From Thioalkalivibrio sulfidiphilus HL-EbGr7 (GTDB taxonomy: Bacteria > Pseudomonadota > Gammaproteobacteria > Ectothiorhodospirales > Ectothiorhodospiraceae), in NCBI RefSeq assembly GCF_000021985.1, contig NC_011901.1:1-64000 (forward strand): a stretch of DNA of 64,000 nt, in the 5' to 3' direction. Below, one piece after another: positions 30,322-41,561 of the stretch. The number at the start of each line of letters is the position of its first letter. The first letter of the stretch is position 1. The notes below the pieces were generated by a model. It was not told the DNA's origin and did not search any database. It saw only the letters and a program-made list of their open reading frames with translations. The position numbers and the translations under genes were made by a program.

Positions 30322-31393
30322 CAACATTCCTCCTTGGCAGGACCAGGATGACCCGGTAACGGTCGGTCTCTTCGATCACTTCCATCAGTGCCTGGCCGCG
30401 GAAGGCCAGGTCCAGGCGCTGGCGGATGTTGTCCTGGGCGATGCGGTTGCCCGGTTTGCGCCGGTTGCGGGGCGGTGCCAGCGGGTTGACCACCTCAATC
30501 TTCAGGTTCTTGTCGGAAAGACTCAAGCCGATGGTGATCTCGCCGCCCTCGGTGAGGGGCTCGATGCCGTGGTAGATGGCGTTCTCCACCAGCGGCTGGA
30601 GCACCAGCCCTGGCATGGGATAGTCCATGGGCAGGGCCTCGTCCAGTTGCCAGTGGACGTTCAGGCGCTCGCCCAGGCGCAGGGCCTCGATGCGCACGTA
30701 GCGGCGCGCAAGCTCCAGTTCCTCGCCCAGGGTCAGGGTGTCCTTGTCGGTCAGGGTGGCGCGGAACAGGTCGGCCAGGTCCTCCACCGCCATCTCCGCG
30801 GCATCGGGGCGAGAGCGGGTGAGGCTCGCGATGGTGTTCATGCTGTTGAACAGGAAATGGGGGCGAATGCGCGCCTGCAGGGCCTGGATGCGGGAGCGGG
30901 CCTCGGCCTCCACGTTCTGCTTCCACTGGTGCTGCACGTACAGATAGCGCAGGGCCACGGCGCTGACGATGGCGCTGATGGAGACCGTACGGCCCAGGAA
31001 GCCCAGGTGATCGGTGACCGGCATGTGGGGTTTCAGGCCCAGGTAGCTGCCGGTCCACAGCGCCAGCAGGGAGAAGATCACCGTCACCACCAGCACGATC
31101 AGCCAGGCGGCGCCGGCGGCCTGCAGGGGCGGCAGGCTGAGCAGGCTGCGACGGGCCAGGCACAGCACCAGCACGGTACCGAGCGCCACCCACTGCACGA
31201 ACAGCGAGGTGAACGCGAGCGCCACCCAGAAGCCCTCCGGCGCGGGTCCCCGGGCCAGCGCCAGGATGAAGGCCAGCAGCTGGGCGATGAGCACCACCAG
31301 GAACAGGGTGTGGCTGGAGCAGAAGTTGGGCAGGAACGCACCCGCGTCCGCACCGTTGCCTGTCCCCTGGGCCGACTGTTTTTCCTCGGTCAT
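30299..31393 (-). CDS. LytS/AlgZ-type sensor histidine kinase
   Basis: A 364-residue kinase with several N-terminal membrane segments (about 30-150) and a HisKA_7TM/His_kinase-type catalytic part. The phospho-acceptor region is ARIRPHFLFNSMNTIASL, with His in RPHFLFN, and the ATPase domain includes LVLQPLVENAIYHGIEPL. The N-terminal membrane region lacks a large extracytoplasmic domain, so sensing is probably in or at the membrane. GGGGAGGA precedes the ATG. It is co-transcribed with the LytTR regulator. Confidence 0.9.
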   Translation of the reverse strand: MTEEKQSAQGTGNGADAGAFLPNFCSSHTLFLVVLIAQLLAFILALARGPAPEGFWVALAFTSLFVQWVALGTVLVLCLARRSLLSLPPLQAAGAAWLIVLVVTVIFSLLALWTGSYLGLKPHMPVTDHLGFLGRTVSISAIVSAVALRYLYVQHQWKQNVEAEARSRIQALQARIRPHFLFNSMNTIASLTRSRPDAAEMAVEDLADLFRATLTDKDTLTLGEELELARRYVRIEALRLGERLNVHWQLDEALPMDYPMPGLVLQPLVENAIYHGIEPLTEGGEITIGLSLSDKNLKIEVVNPLAPPRNRRKPGNRIAQDNIRQRLDLAFRGQALMEVIEETDRYRVILVLPRRNVDESTGRR

Positions 31394-31471
31394 CGGTATC
31401 CTCCCCGCCGGCTAGTGTGAAGCGCGCGGGGACGCTTGGGAAGTGTCGGTGTTCTTGCCGGCGCGGGAGTT

Positions 31472-31540
31472 TAGGAGCCTCTCGGACTTAGGTTGTTCCC
31501 ACTCGGCTCGCTACGGGCACCTAAGTCCGACAGGCTCCTA
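31472..31540. repeat. Inverted repeat with 22-bp arms, CTGTCGGACTTAGGT family
   Basis: Arms at 31472-31493 and 31519-31540 match over 21 of 22 bp, with a 25-bp loop. It lies between the divergent kinase gene and argH. Its right arm ends 10 bp before the argH -10 box and appears to contribute the -35 region. Confidence 0.85.
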
Positions 31541-31556
31541 GGGGAGTAGGTATAAT
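31527..31556 (+). promoter_or_regulatory. Candidate sigma-70 promoter of argH
   Basis: CCGACA (31527-31532) lies 18 bp before a consensus TATAAT (31551-31556). The -35 hexamer is inside the right arm of the inverted repeat. The predicted start near 31562 gives a leader of about 23 nt. Confidence 0.5.
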
Positions 31557-31584
31557 GTTGGGTTCAGACCAGCGAGGATCATCC

Positions 31585-32988
31585 ATGAGTACCCAGCATT
31601 CCGGCGACAAGCTCTGGGGCGGTCGCTTTTCCGAGCCCACCGATGCCTTCGTCGAGGCCTTCACCGCCTCCGTGAGTTTTGACCAGCGCCTCTACCGTCA
31701 CGACATCCAGGGCTCCAAGGCCCATGCGCGCATGCTCGCGCGGGTGGGTGTGCTGACCGAGGAGGAATGCGACAAGATCCACGACGGGCTGGATGCCATC
31801 CTGGCCGACATCGAGCGCGGCGACTTCGCCTGGTCCGTGGAGCTGGAAGACGTGCACATGAACGTGGAGGCGCGGCTCATCGAGCGCATCGGCGACGTGG
31901 GCAAGAAGCTGCACACCGGCCGTTCGCGCAACGACCAGGTGGCGACCGACATCCGTCTCTACCTGCGCGAGGCCATCGACGCCCTGATGCAGGAGATCCG
32001 TCGCCTGCAGGGCGGGCTGGTGGATCTCGCCGAGCGTGAGGCCCAGACCATCATGCCCGGCTTCACACACCTGCAGACCGCCCAGCCGGTGACCTTCGGG
32101 CATCACATGATGGCCTGGTACGAGATGCTGGAGCGCGACCATGGCCGCCTGGCCGACTGCCGCAAGCGGGTCAACGTGCTGCCCCTGGGCGCCGCCGCCC
32201 TGGCCGGCACCCCCTACCCGCTTGACCGCCACTACACCGCCGAACTGCTGGGTTTCGATGCGGTCACCGACAACTCCCTGGATGCGGTCAGCGACCGGGA
32301 CTTCGCCATCGAGTTCTGCGCCGCCGGCGCGCTGATCATGACCCACCTGTCGCGCTTCTCCGAGGAACTGATCCTCTGGGCCAGCGCCCAGTTCGGCTTC
32401 GTCGACCTGCCGGACCGCTTCTGCACCGGCTCCTCGATCATGCCCCAGAAGAAGAACCCGGACGTGCCCGAGCTGGTGCGCGGCAAGACCGGCCGGGCCA
32501 ACGGCAACCTGATCGCCCTGCTCACCCTGATGAAGGGCCAGCCGCTGGCCTACAACAAGGACAACCAGGAGGACAAGGAACCCCTGTTCGACACCGTGGA
32601 CACCCTGGCCGGCAGCCTGCGCGCCTTCGCCGACATGGTGCCCCACATCCAGGTGCGCGCCGAGGTCATGCGCGCCGCCGCGAGCCGAGGCTTTGCCACC
32701 GCCACGGACCTGGCCGACTACCTGGTACGTCGCGGCATGCCGTTTCGCGACGCCCACGAGGTGGTCGGCCGCGCCGTGCGCCACGGTGTGGAGACCGGAA
32801 AAGATCTCGCCGAGATGAGCCTGGATGAGCTGCGCAAGTTCTCAAAGACCATCGAGCAGGACGTGTTCGAGGTGCTGACCCTGGAAGGCTCCGTGGCCGC
32901 CCGCAACGTGCACGGCGGCACGGCGCCGGCGCAGGTGCGCGCGCGCATCCGCGCCGCCCGGGCGAAGCTGATGCCGGCAAAGGGCTAA
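31585..32988 (+). CDS. argH: Argininosuccinate lyase
   Basis: ArgH splits argininosuccinate into arginine and fumarate. The 467-residue protein starts [17 protein letters not shown] and has the superfamily signature [12 protein letters not shown] with the catalytic Ser loop, plus [13 protein letters not shown] and [13 protein letters not shown] 31585 is chosen, with GAGGATCA upstream. The stop codon TAA is part of the 4-bp duplicated target (CTAA) of a small inverted-repeat element inserted right behind the gene. Confidence 0.97.
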   Translation: MSTQHSGDKLWGGRFSEPTDAFVEAFTASVSFDQRLYRHDIQGSKAHARMLARVGVLTEEECDKIHDGLDAILADIERGDFAWSVELEDVHMNVEARLIERIGDVGKKLHTGRSRNDQVATDIRLYLREAIDALMQEIRRLQGGLVDLAEREAQTIMPGFTHLQTAQPVTFGHHMMAWYEMLERDHGRLADCRKRVNVLPLGAAALAGTPYPLDRHYTAELLGFDAVTDNSLDAVSDRDFAIEFCAAGALIMTHLSRFSEELILWASAQFGFVDLPDRFCTGSSIMPQKKNPDVPELVRGKTGRANGNLIALLTLMKGQPLAYNKDNQEDKEPLFDTVDTLAGSLRAFADMVPHIQVRAEVMRAAASRGFATATDLADYLVRRGMPFRDAHEVVGRAVRHGVETGKDLAEMSLDELRKFSKTIEQDVFEVLTLEGSVAARNVHGGTAPAQVRARIRAARAKLMPAKG

Positions 32989-33242
32989 CCCGCATATCTC
33001 ACCGGTCGGACACCGGCGGACGCGTAACAGGCTGAAACGCGAGTGGAATACTCTGAAATCGTCGGCAATCTCAGCATGACAGTCTGTTCCCGCCGGAGTC
33101 CTATCGCGGTTCAGGCTCGTCTTCGCGCCCGTAGGCTTGCTCTTCACTCAACCCATAGCTATTGCTATGGGTTTCGCTCCAGAGCGGCGTCTACAGACAC
33201 GAATCCTTCGCCTGCTCCCGCGATCCCGGTGAGATATGCGGG
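32989..33242. mobile_element. 254-bp MITE with 17-bp terminal inverted repeats
   Basis: The ends CCCGCATATCTCACCGG and CCGGTGAGATATGCGGG are exact complements over 17 bp and are flanked by a direct repeat CTAA (32985-32988 and 33243-33246), the mark of a 4-bp target duplication. No transposase fits inside. The interior has a perfect 10-bp hairpin AACCCATAGC-TATT-GCTATGGGTT at 33150-33173. Four-base duplications and CC...GG ends recall the IS1380 family, but that assignment is from memory and unproved. The left copy of CTAA includes the argH stop codon. Confidence 0.82.
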
Positions 33243-33260
33243 CTAAAGGGTGCAGTGAGG

Positions 33261-33294
33261 AAGGCCGGGGCCTTGTCAGGCCCCGGCCTTTTTT
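33261..33294 (+). terminator. Rho-independent terminator of argH, overlapping the convergent CDS end
   Basis: A 12-bp stem AAGGCCGGGGCC / GGCCCCGGCCTT with a TTGTCA loop, followed by a T-run on the plus strand. It is now 270 bp from the argH stop because of the inserted element. Its right half is also the coding sequence for the last residues (KKAGA) and stop of the GGDEF-EAL gene on the minus strand. Confidence 0.88.
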
Positions 33295-35696
33295 GTGCTT
33301 AGGGGAATGACATTGTCGGCGCGCCCGGGCAGGGCCGCGGGTTCCAGGGGCGCGGGCATGTGCAGGCCGAAGCCCTGGCCGTAGTTCACGCCGATGGCCT
33401 TGAGGTGATCCATCACCGCCTCGTGGGCCACGCATTCCGCGATGGTCTGGATGCCCATGATGTGGCCGATGTGGTTGATGCTTTCCACCATGGCCCGGTT
33501 GATGGGGTCCTCGTTCATGTCGCGCACGAAGCTGCCGTCGATCTTGAGAAAGTCCACCTTGAGCTGTTTCAGGTAGCCGAAGGAGGACATGCCGGTCCCG
33601 AAGTCGTCCAGGGCGAACCGGCAGCCCAGGTTTCTCAGTGCCGACATGAAACGCTCGGCCTGGGTGAGGTTGGCGATGGCGGTGGTCTCGGTGATCTCGA
33701 AGCAGACCCGGCCGGGCTCCACCCCGGTGCGCGCCAGCATGTCGAGGATGAAGTCCAGCATCTGGTTGTCGCACAGGGACTGACCCGAGAGATTGATGGC
33801 GTAGAGCCCGTGCGGGCGCGGACCCGGGATGCGCAGGTGGTTCAGGACCCGCGCGATGACCCAGCGATCGATGGCCGGCATCAGGCCGTAGCGTTCCGCC
33901 GCGGGGATGAAGGCCATGGGCGCGATGATGGCGCCGTCCTCATCCAGCATGCGCACCAGCACCTCCGTGTGGGGGGGCTCGTTCCCGGACACCGGCACGA
34001 TGTGCTGGTGATAGAGGCAGAAGCGATCCCGCTCCAGGGCCTCGTTGATGCGCTGCACCCAGCTCATCTCTCCCTGGCGCCGGCTCAGGGCCTGGTCGCC
34101 GTGCTGGATGATGTGGATGCGGTTGCGGCCCTGTTCCTTGGCCAGGTAGCAGGCGGCATCCGCGTCGCTCATCAGGCTGGCCACGCTCTTGATATGCTCA
34201 TCGATGGGCGCCACGCCGATGCACACCCCCACGGTGTAGATCTTCTCCTGCCACTGGAAGCGGAACTCGGCGACCGTGGCGCGCAGGGTCTCAGCGATCT
34301 GCCCGGCACGCTCCATGGGGCAGCCCTCGAGCAGCACGCCGAACTCGTCCCCGCCCAATCGTGCCAGGGTATCGTTGTCCCGCAGTTGTCCCTGCAGGCG
34401 GCGGGTGAGCTGGCGCAGCAGTTCGTCGCCCGCGGCGTGGCCGCAGGTGTCGTTGACCAGCTTGAACTGGTCCAGGTCCATGAACAGCACCGCATGGCCG
34501 CGCCCTTCCTGGCGGGCGGTGGTGACCAAGAGATCCAGGCGGCGCTCGAACTCGGCGCGGTTGACCAGGCCCGTGAGGCTGTCATGGGTGGCGGCCCAGG
34601 AGAGCTTGCGCGCCATCTCGCGGGCCTGGGTGACGTCCCGGAACACCAGGGCCGCGCCGATCACGTGGCCGTCGCGGTCGCGGATGGGCGCGGAGACCTC
34701 CTCGACCGCAAACTCACGGCCATCGCGGGAAACCAGCACCACCCCCTGGTGCAGGCTGGAGGCGGTGGCATCGGGAACCGCATGGATGAGCGGATGGGGG
34801 ACGGGATCGCCGCTGCCCTCGTGGAAGGTGCGAAACACCTCCGCCAGGGAACGGCCGCGGGCCAGGTGATTGCGCCAGCCGGTGAGGTGTTCGGCCACCG
34901 GGTTCAGGTAATCCACCAGGCCCTGGGTGTCGGTGGTGATCACCGCGTCGCCGATGGCGTGCAGGGTCACCTGGGCCCGTTCCTTCTCCCGATAGAGATC
35001 GGCTTCCACCCTGGCCGTGCGCAGGCCCACCGTTCGGCCCACCAGTGCGCCCAGCAGCAGCGCCGCCAGCCCCAGCAGGCTCATCAGGATCACGGCGGAG
35101 CGGTAGCGCGCGGCAGCCTCCTCGACCATGGTTTCGCCCGCTTCCCGCTGCAGCGCCAGCAGGGCGTCGAGGTTGGCGAGCACGGCATTCTGCAAGGGGA
35201 TGGCCTGTTCCAGCAGCACCCGGTTGGCGTGCTCGGCCTCGCCGTTCAGGATGTGCTCGAGCACCGCCTCCTGGGCCTGCACCGCGCGCACGGTCAGGCC
35301 CCGGGAATCCTCCAGCAGGGCCTCTTCCCGCGCGCTCAGGCTCATCTGGGTCAGGCGGCCGCGGTTGACCATGAATTGCGAGGCCTCCTGGCGGAAGTCC
35401 ATGATGCCCGCGTCCAGATCGAAGGGGTCCGTGGTGATGGCCAGGCGCAGGAGGGTCACGGAGCGTTCCCGGGCGGCATTGCGCATGTTGCCCAGCAGCT
35501 CGGTCTTGACGTTGTGCTCGTGGACGATGCGTTCCAGCCGGTCCTGCACGTGGGCCATGCGGCTGAGTCCCAGCACGATCATGATCGCCATGAGGCACAG
35601 CACGATGCCGAAACCGACCAGGATGGTGCTGCGGGAACGGGCCGCGAAGACCGGCGAGTGTGGTCTTTCGGCCAATTGCACCTGATTGTCCTTCAC
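33276..35696 (-). CDS. Membrane PAS-GGDEF-EAL cyclic-di-GMP enzyme
   Basis: An 806-residue protein: membrane segment (ILVGFGIVLCLMAIMIVLGL), a helical periplasmic domain of chemoreceptor type, a second membrane segment (ILMSLLGLAALLLGALVG), a PAS domain (ITTDTQGLVDYLNPVAEHLT), GGDEF and EAL. The cyclase signature LGGDEF is intact and preceded at 5 residues by RDND, an RxxD product-inhibition site. The EAL signature reads EVL, and the other phosphodiesterase residues (NLSG, ITET, DDFG, KIDG, ECV, QGF) are present, so both activities are possible. GTG 35696 is chosen for its GGAGGAGA at 7 nt; a TTG at 35753 would extend it without such a site. Confidence 0.9.
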   Translation of the reverse strand: MKDNQVQLAERPHSPVFAARSRSTILVGFGIVLCLMAIMIVLGLSRMAHVQDRLERIVHEHNVKTELLGNMRNAARERSVTLLRLAITTDPFDLDAGIMDFRQEASQFMVNRGRLTQMSLSAREEALLEDSRGLTVRAVQAQEAVLEHILNGEAEHANRVLLEQAIPLQNAVLANLDALLALQREAGETMVEEAAARYRSAVILMSLLGLAALLLGALVGRTVGLRTARVEADLYREKERAQVTLHAIGDAVITTDTQGLVDYLNPVAEHLTGWRNHLARGRSLAEVFRTFHEGSGDPVPHPLIHAVPDATASSLHQGVVLVSRDGREFAVEEVSAPIRDRDGHVIGAALVFRDVTQAREMARKLSWAATHDSLTGLVNRAEFERRLDLLVTTARQEGRGHAVLFMDLDQFKLVNDTCGHAAGDELLRQLTRRLQGQLRDNDTLARLGGDEFGVLLEGCPMERAGQIAETLRATVAEFRFQWQEKIYTVGVCIGVAPIDEHIKSVASLMSDADAACYLAKEQGRNRIHIIQHGDQALSRRQGEMSWVQRINEALERDRFCLYHQHIVPVSGNEPPHTEVLVRMLDEDGAIIAPMAFIPAAERYGLMPAIDRWVIARVLNHLRIPGPRPHGLYAINLSGQSLCDNQMLDFILDMLARTGVEPGRVCFEITETTAIANLTQAERFMSALRNLGCRFALDDFGTGMSSFGYLKQLKVDFLKIDGSFVRDMNEDPINRAMVESINHIGHIMGIQTIAECVAHEAVMDHLKAIGVNYGQGFGLHMPAPLEPAALPGRADNVIPLSTKKAGA

Positions 35697-35931
35697 CCCG
35701 GCGTCTCCTCCAGAAGGGTGTTTGCCCGGCCAGAACCGGGTATCCCCGCGCAAGACACGGGGAAAACACGCTCTTGTTATTGATACGTCCCTGATGAGGC
35801 GTATTTTTTATGTTTTTGTGCCGTCCTACAGGCCAACTATGCCCCGAAGATCAGGAATCGCCAACACCGCCCGTCAGTGATAACAAGCATTCGGGGCCGT
35901 AAACCGGCGTTTTGCCGGCCGGAGAGAGGGA

Positions 35932-36597
35932 TCAGTCGGCAAGGCGCGCCAGAAACCAGGCGCGCAGGTCGGAGATCTCCGCCTCGCAGACCTGGTGGGC
36001 CATGGGGTACTCATGGGATTCCACCGAAAGTCCCAGGTCCTCGAGAGATTGAGTAGCCGCCCTGGCCGCTGTCAGGGGGATGATGGGGTCTGCCTGGCCG
36101 TGGGCCTGGTAGATGGCGGAGGTGCGCGGACCGGCCAGGGGCTCGAGGCCGGCATGGGTGAGGTTCGGCAGGTAGGTGGACAGGGCGAACACCCCCTCCG
36201 GCCGCAGCTCGGTGCACAGGGCCGTGGCCAGGGCCACGGCGCCCCCCTGGGAAAAGCCGCCCAGCAGCAGCCGGGGGCAGCTCGCGCGCAAGTGTCGACC
36301 CAGGGCCTCGATGGCGGCGATGGATTCACGCAGGTCGGGCCCAGATTCCCGTAGCGGCGAGAGGCTCAGCAGGTCATACCAGGCGCGCATGGCCATGCCG
36401 CCGTTGATGGTCACGGGCCGCACCGGGGCATGGGGAAACACGAAGCGCACCGGCGTGGCCTGCGGGATGCGCAGCACGGGGACCAGGGGTTCGAAATCGT
36501 AGCCGTCGGCACCCAGGCCGTGCAGCCAGAGGATGGCGGTGCGGGGCTCGGGACCGGTGTCGATCTGGAGGGTTTCGAGGCGGGGTGGTGAATCCAT
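35932..36597 (-). CDS. Carboxylesterase / phospholipase family hydrolase
   Basis: A 221-residue alpha/beta hydrolase of the acyl-protein thioesterase-like carboxylesterase type. It has the block AILWLHGLGADGYDFEPLVP, the nucleophile elbow LGGFSQGGA, acid Asp in AHGQADPIIPL and His in YPMAHQVCEAE. It acts on short-chain esters in the cytoplasm; the natural substrate is unknown. The start at 36597 (MDSPPRLETLQID) is chosen because the family begins near there; an in-frame ATG at 36630 is possible. It is convergent with nothing and followed by the GGDEF-EAL gene. Confidence 0.9.
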   Translation of the reverse strand: MDSPPRLETLQIDTGPEPRTAILWLHGLGADGYDFEPLVPVLRIPQATPVRFVFPHAPVRPVTINGGMAMRAWYDLLSLSPLRESGPDLRESIAAIEALGRHLRASCPRLLLGGFSQGGAVALATALCTELRPEGVFALSTYLPNLTHAGLEPLAGPRTSAIYQAHGQADPIIPLTAARAATQSLEDLGLSVESHEYPMAHQVCEAEISDLRAWFLARLAD

Positions 36598-36631
36598 GGC
36601 TTTGGATGATAACCCGATACGATGAAACATG

Positions 36632-36714
36632 ATTCTCTCGCCGGGACGCGGAGACGCAGGGAATAGTCCTGACGCGTTGGATTTTCCAGCGCCTCTGCGC
36701 CTCCGCGAGAGAAT
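36632..36714. repeat. Inverted repeat, GCAGAGACGCAGAG family
   Basis: Outer arms ATTCTCTCGC and GCGAGAGAAT pair exactly; inside them GACGCGGAGACGCAG pairs imperfectly with CTCTGCGCCTCC. It lies between the soxZ terminator and the esterase gene, in the leader of the latter. Confidence 0.75.
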
Positions 36715-36740
36715 GGGGTTCGGTATGTTCCAGCAGGCAC

Positions 36741-36775
36741 AAAAAAGGCCGGGCCCCTTGCGGAGCCCGGCCTTT
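36741..36775 (-). terminator. Terminator of soxYZ
   Basis: Stem AAAGGCCGGGC / GCCCGGCCTTT with a 10-nt loop and a T-run on the minus strand, 13 bp after the soxZ stop. Confidence 0.9.
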
Positions 36776-36787
36776 GGGCTTTGAGAC

Positions 36788-37096
36788 TTAGCCCACCTGG
36801 ACTTCGGTGGAATCGGCCTCGCCCTTGTTGTCGACCCAGGAGATCTTGAGGGTGTCGCCGGCGGCGGCGCCGGTGAACTGGAACGACAGGTAGGGGTTGC
36901 GGGAGATGGCCGGACCCCAGTAGGCGGTCAGCACGTTCTTGCCCTTGACCTCGGCGACCACTTCCTTGATGTAGTGGGCGGGGATAGGCTCACCGGCCTT
37001 GTTCTTGCGCTGGCCGGTCTCCATGGGGTGGCTCATCAGGGCACGCACGGTGGTGGTGTCGCCGGCGAGCTGAGCACGTACACGAATGCTGGACAT
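36788..37096 (-). CDS. soxZ: Thiosulfate oxidation carrier protein SoxZ
   Basis: SoxZ pairs with SoxY to form the periplasmic carrier of the Sox pathway. The 102-residue protein starts MSSIRVRAQLAGDTTTVRAL and has the family blocks LMSHPMETGQRKNKAGEPIP and NPYLSFQFTGAAAGD. It has no signal peptide, as expected, since it is exported with SoxY through the Tat system. GAAGGAGA precedes the ATG, 51 bp after soxY. No soxA, soxX, soxB or soxCD is adjacent, so the other Sox proteins must be encoded elsewhere. Confidence 0.97.
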   Translation of the reverse strand: MSSIRVRAQLAGDTTTVRALMSHPMETGQRKNKAGEPIPAHYIKEVVAEVKGKNVLTAYWGPAISRNPYLSFQFTGAAAGDTLKISWVDNKGEADSTEVQVG

Positions 37097-37147
37097 GGTA
37101 TGTCTCCTTCAAATAGTCGTTAGGCAATCAAGGTGTCGGTGGGGGGC

Positions 37148-37615
37148 TTAGCCGCCGCAGCCGCCGATGGTGACCTTGACTTCCTTGGAGGCGTTGTAGA
37201 GCCGGCCGTTGGCCTTGACCACAGCGATGATGTCGGAGGTCTCACCCATCTTGATACGGGTGGAGACGAAGGGCTTGGCGCCCTCGCCGAGCTTGTAGCT
37301 GGAGGTCAGGGGGGCGTTGGCGGTGGCGGCCAGGATGGCGATGTCGGTGACGCCGCTCATGCCGGTTTCCACGGTGATGGGCACCACGGCGCCGTTCTCG
37401 GCGATGTCGGGGGCCTGGATGCTGATGTCGCCGGCGGACATGGAGTCGGAGCCCATGGCGTTCTTGATGGCGTCAGAGACGGAACGGGGACCGAAGGCGG
37501 ATTCGGGCCATGCGGCCAGGACGGTACGGGGGGCGAGCATGCCCGCGCCCACGGCGACGCCCACGGCGCTGGCGGCCAGGGTGCCCTTCAGAAATACACG
37601 ACGCTTGCTATTCAT
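37148..37615 (-). CDS. soxY: Thiosulfate oxidation carrier protein SoxY
   Basis: SoxY carries sulfur intermediates covalently on a Cys near its C-terminus. The 155-residue precursor has a Tat signal (KRRVFLKGTLAASAVG, twin Arg at 5-6), the SoxY core, and ends VTIGGCGG with the carrier Cys at 153. GGAGAG precedes the ATG. A full-consensus sigma-54 promoter lies upstream, with a double palindrome beyond it, next to an NtrC-type regulator gene. This implies induced expression of soxYZ. Confidence 0.97.
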   Translation of the reverse strand: MNSKRRVFLKGTLAASAVGVAVGAGMLAPRTVLAAWPESAFGPRSVSDAIKNAMGSDSMSAGDISIQAPDIAENGAVVPITVETGMSGVTDIAILAATANAPLTSSYKLGEGAKPFVSTRIKMGETSDIIAVVKANGRLYNASKEVKVTIGGCGG

Positions 37616-37668
37616 GTCATCTCTCCTGCTTGTAGTGGTGTGACACGGTTTACGGTCAACAGGGATAC

Positions 37669-37684
37669 AGCAAGCCCTGTGCCA
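37669..37684 (-). promoter_or_regulatory. Sigma-54 promoter of soxYZ
   Basis: On the minus strand TGGCACAGGGCTTGCT matches TGGCAYR-N4-TTGCW at every position. The predicted start is near 37658, which leaves a 43-nt leader before the soxY ATG at 37615. Confidence 0.85.
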
Positions 37685-37750
37685 TTCGTAGAAATTATTG
37701 CGGGATCAATGGGATAGGCAGGGCAGGCGTGACGAATACCACCCGCATCA

Positions 37751-37786
37751 TTGCGAATTGCAATGGCTGCAAGTTGCAATTCGCAA
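37751..37786 (-). promoter_or_regulatory. Double palindrome, probable enhancer of soxYZ
   Basis: TTGCGAATTGCAA (37751-37763) and TTGCAATTCGCAA (37774-37786) are exact complements of each other, and each is itself a TTGC-N5-GCAA palindrome. Their centres are 23 bp apart, about two helical turns. The pair is centred about 110 bp upstream of the predicted sigma-54 start, the normal place for an NtrC-type activator, and lies 4 bp past the regulator gene's stop. Confidence 0.75.
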
Positions 37787-37789
37787 CCC

Positions 37790-39157
<1,368 letters not shown>

Positions 39158-39214
39158 GGTGTCAGTTTAACTTGATGCTTTTCGCGCCGGTTCGTTCCCG
39201 AACTGCGAGACCGG

Positions 39215-41182
<1,968 letters not shown>

Positions 41183-41261
41183 TCTCGCATGCCCCGGCGC
41201 GCGCCGTCATGGGCGTGCAGAAATGTCCGCGACGCACTGTGGGACGGCGCGACACTGACGC

Positions 41262-41267
41262 TATAAT
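41262..41267 (+). promoter_or_regulatory. Candidate -10 element for lptM-lysA
   Basis: A consensus TATAAT 38 bp before the lptM start. The -35 position holds only a poor match (GTGGGA at 17 bp). Confidence 0.45.
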
Positions 41268-41304
41268 GCCCAGCCATTCATCGTCTTATCGAGGACGCAA
41301 GCCG

Positions 41305-41463
41305 ATGCGCATCTGCTGGTCCAATCTCCTCATGATCGCCGTGGTGGTGGCCCTGGGCAGCCTGTCGCTGCTGGCCAGCTGCGGTCAGAAGGGCGACCTC
41401 TACCTGCCCGAGGCCGAGGCGGCGCCGGCCGAGGAGACGCGCAACGAAACGCCGCGTCCGTAG
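41305..41463 (+). CDS. lptM: LptM-like small lipoprotein
   Basis: A 52-residue lipoprotein with signal MRICWSNLLMIAVVVALGSL and lipobox LLASC followed by GQKGDLYLPE, the signature of the YifL/LptM family. LptM stabilises the LptDE lipopolysaccharide translocon in E. coli. As in many gammaproteobacteria it stands directly before lysA. The short length makes a precise function assignment depend on this position and the CGQKGDLYLP motif. Confidence 0.88.
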   Translation: MRICWSNLLMIAVVVALGSLSLLASCGQKGDLYLPEAEAAPAEETRNETPRP

Positions 41464-41561
41464 TCTATTTCTCAACGACGCGAGTCATTCCCGCCATGCG
41501 GCCCGGAGTTGGGTCGCGTGGCGGAAACCCCCAACCCCGGCCCATCGGAGCCAAGCCCTGC

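Noticed and set aside
33043-33246. A 67-codon open frame inside the MITE
   Set aside because: No similarity to a transposase, no ribosome-binding site, and it spans the terminal repeat.
33360-35783. An 807-codon open frame opposite the GGDEF-EAL gene
   Set aside because: Complement of a gene with clear PAS, GGDEF and EAL motifs; high-GC third positions create long antisense frames here.
35784-35813. Possible cyclic-di-GMP riboswitch in the leader of the GGDEF-EAL gene
   Set aside because: There is a small hairpin with a T-run on the plus strand, but none of the conserved riboswitch core sequences on the minus strand.
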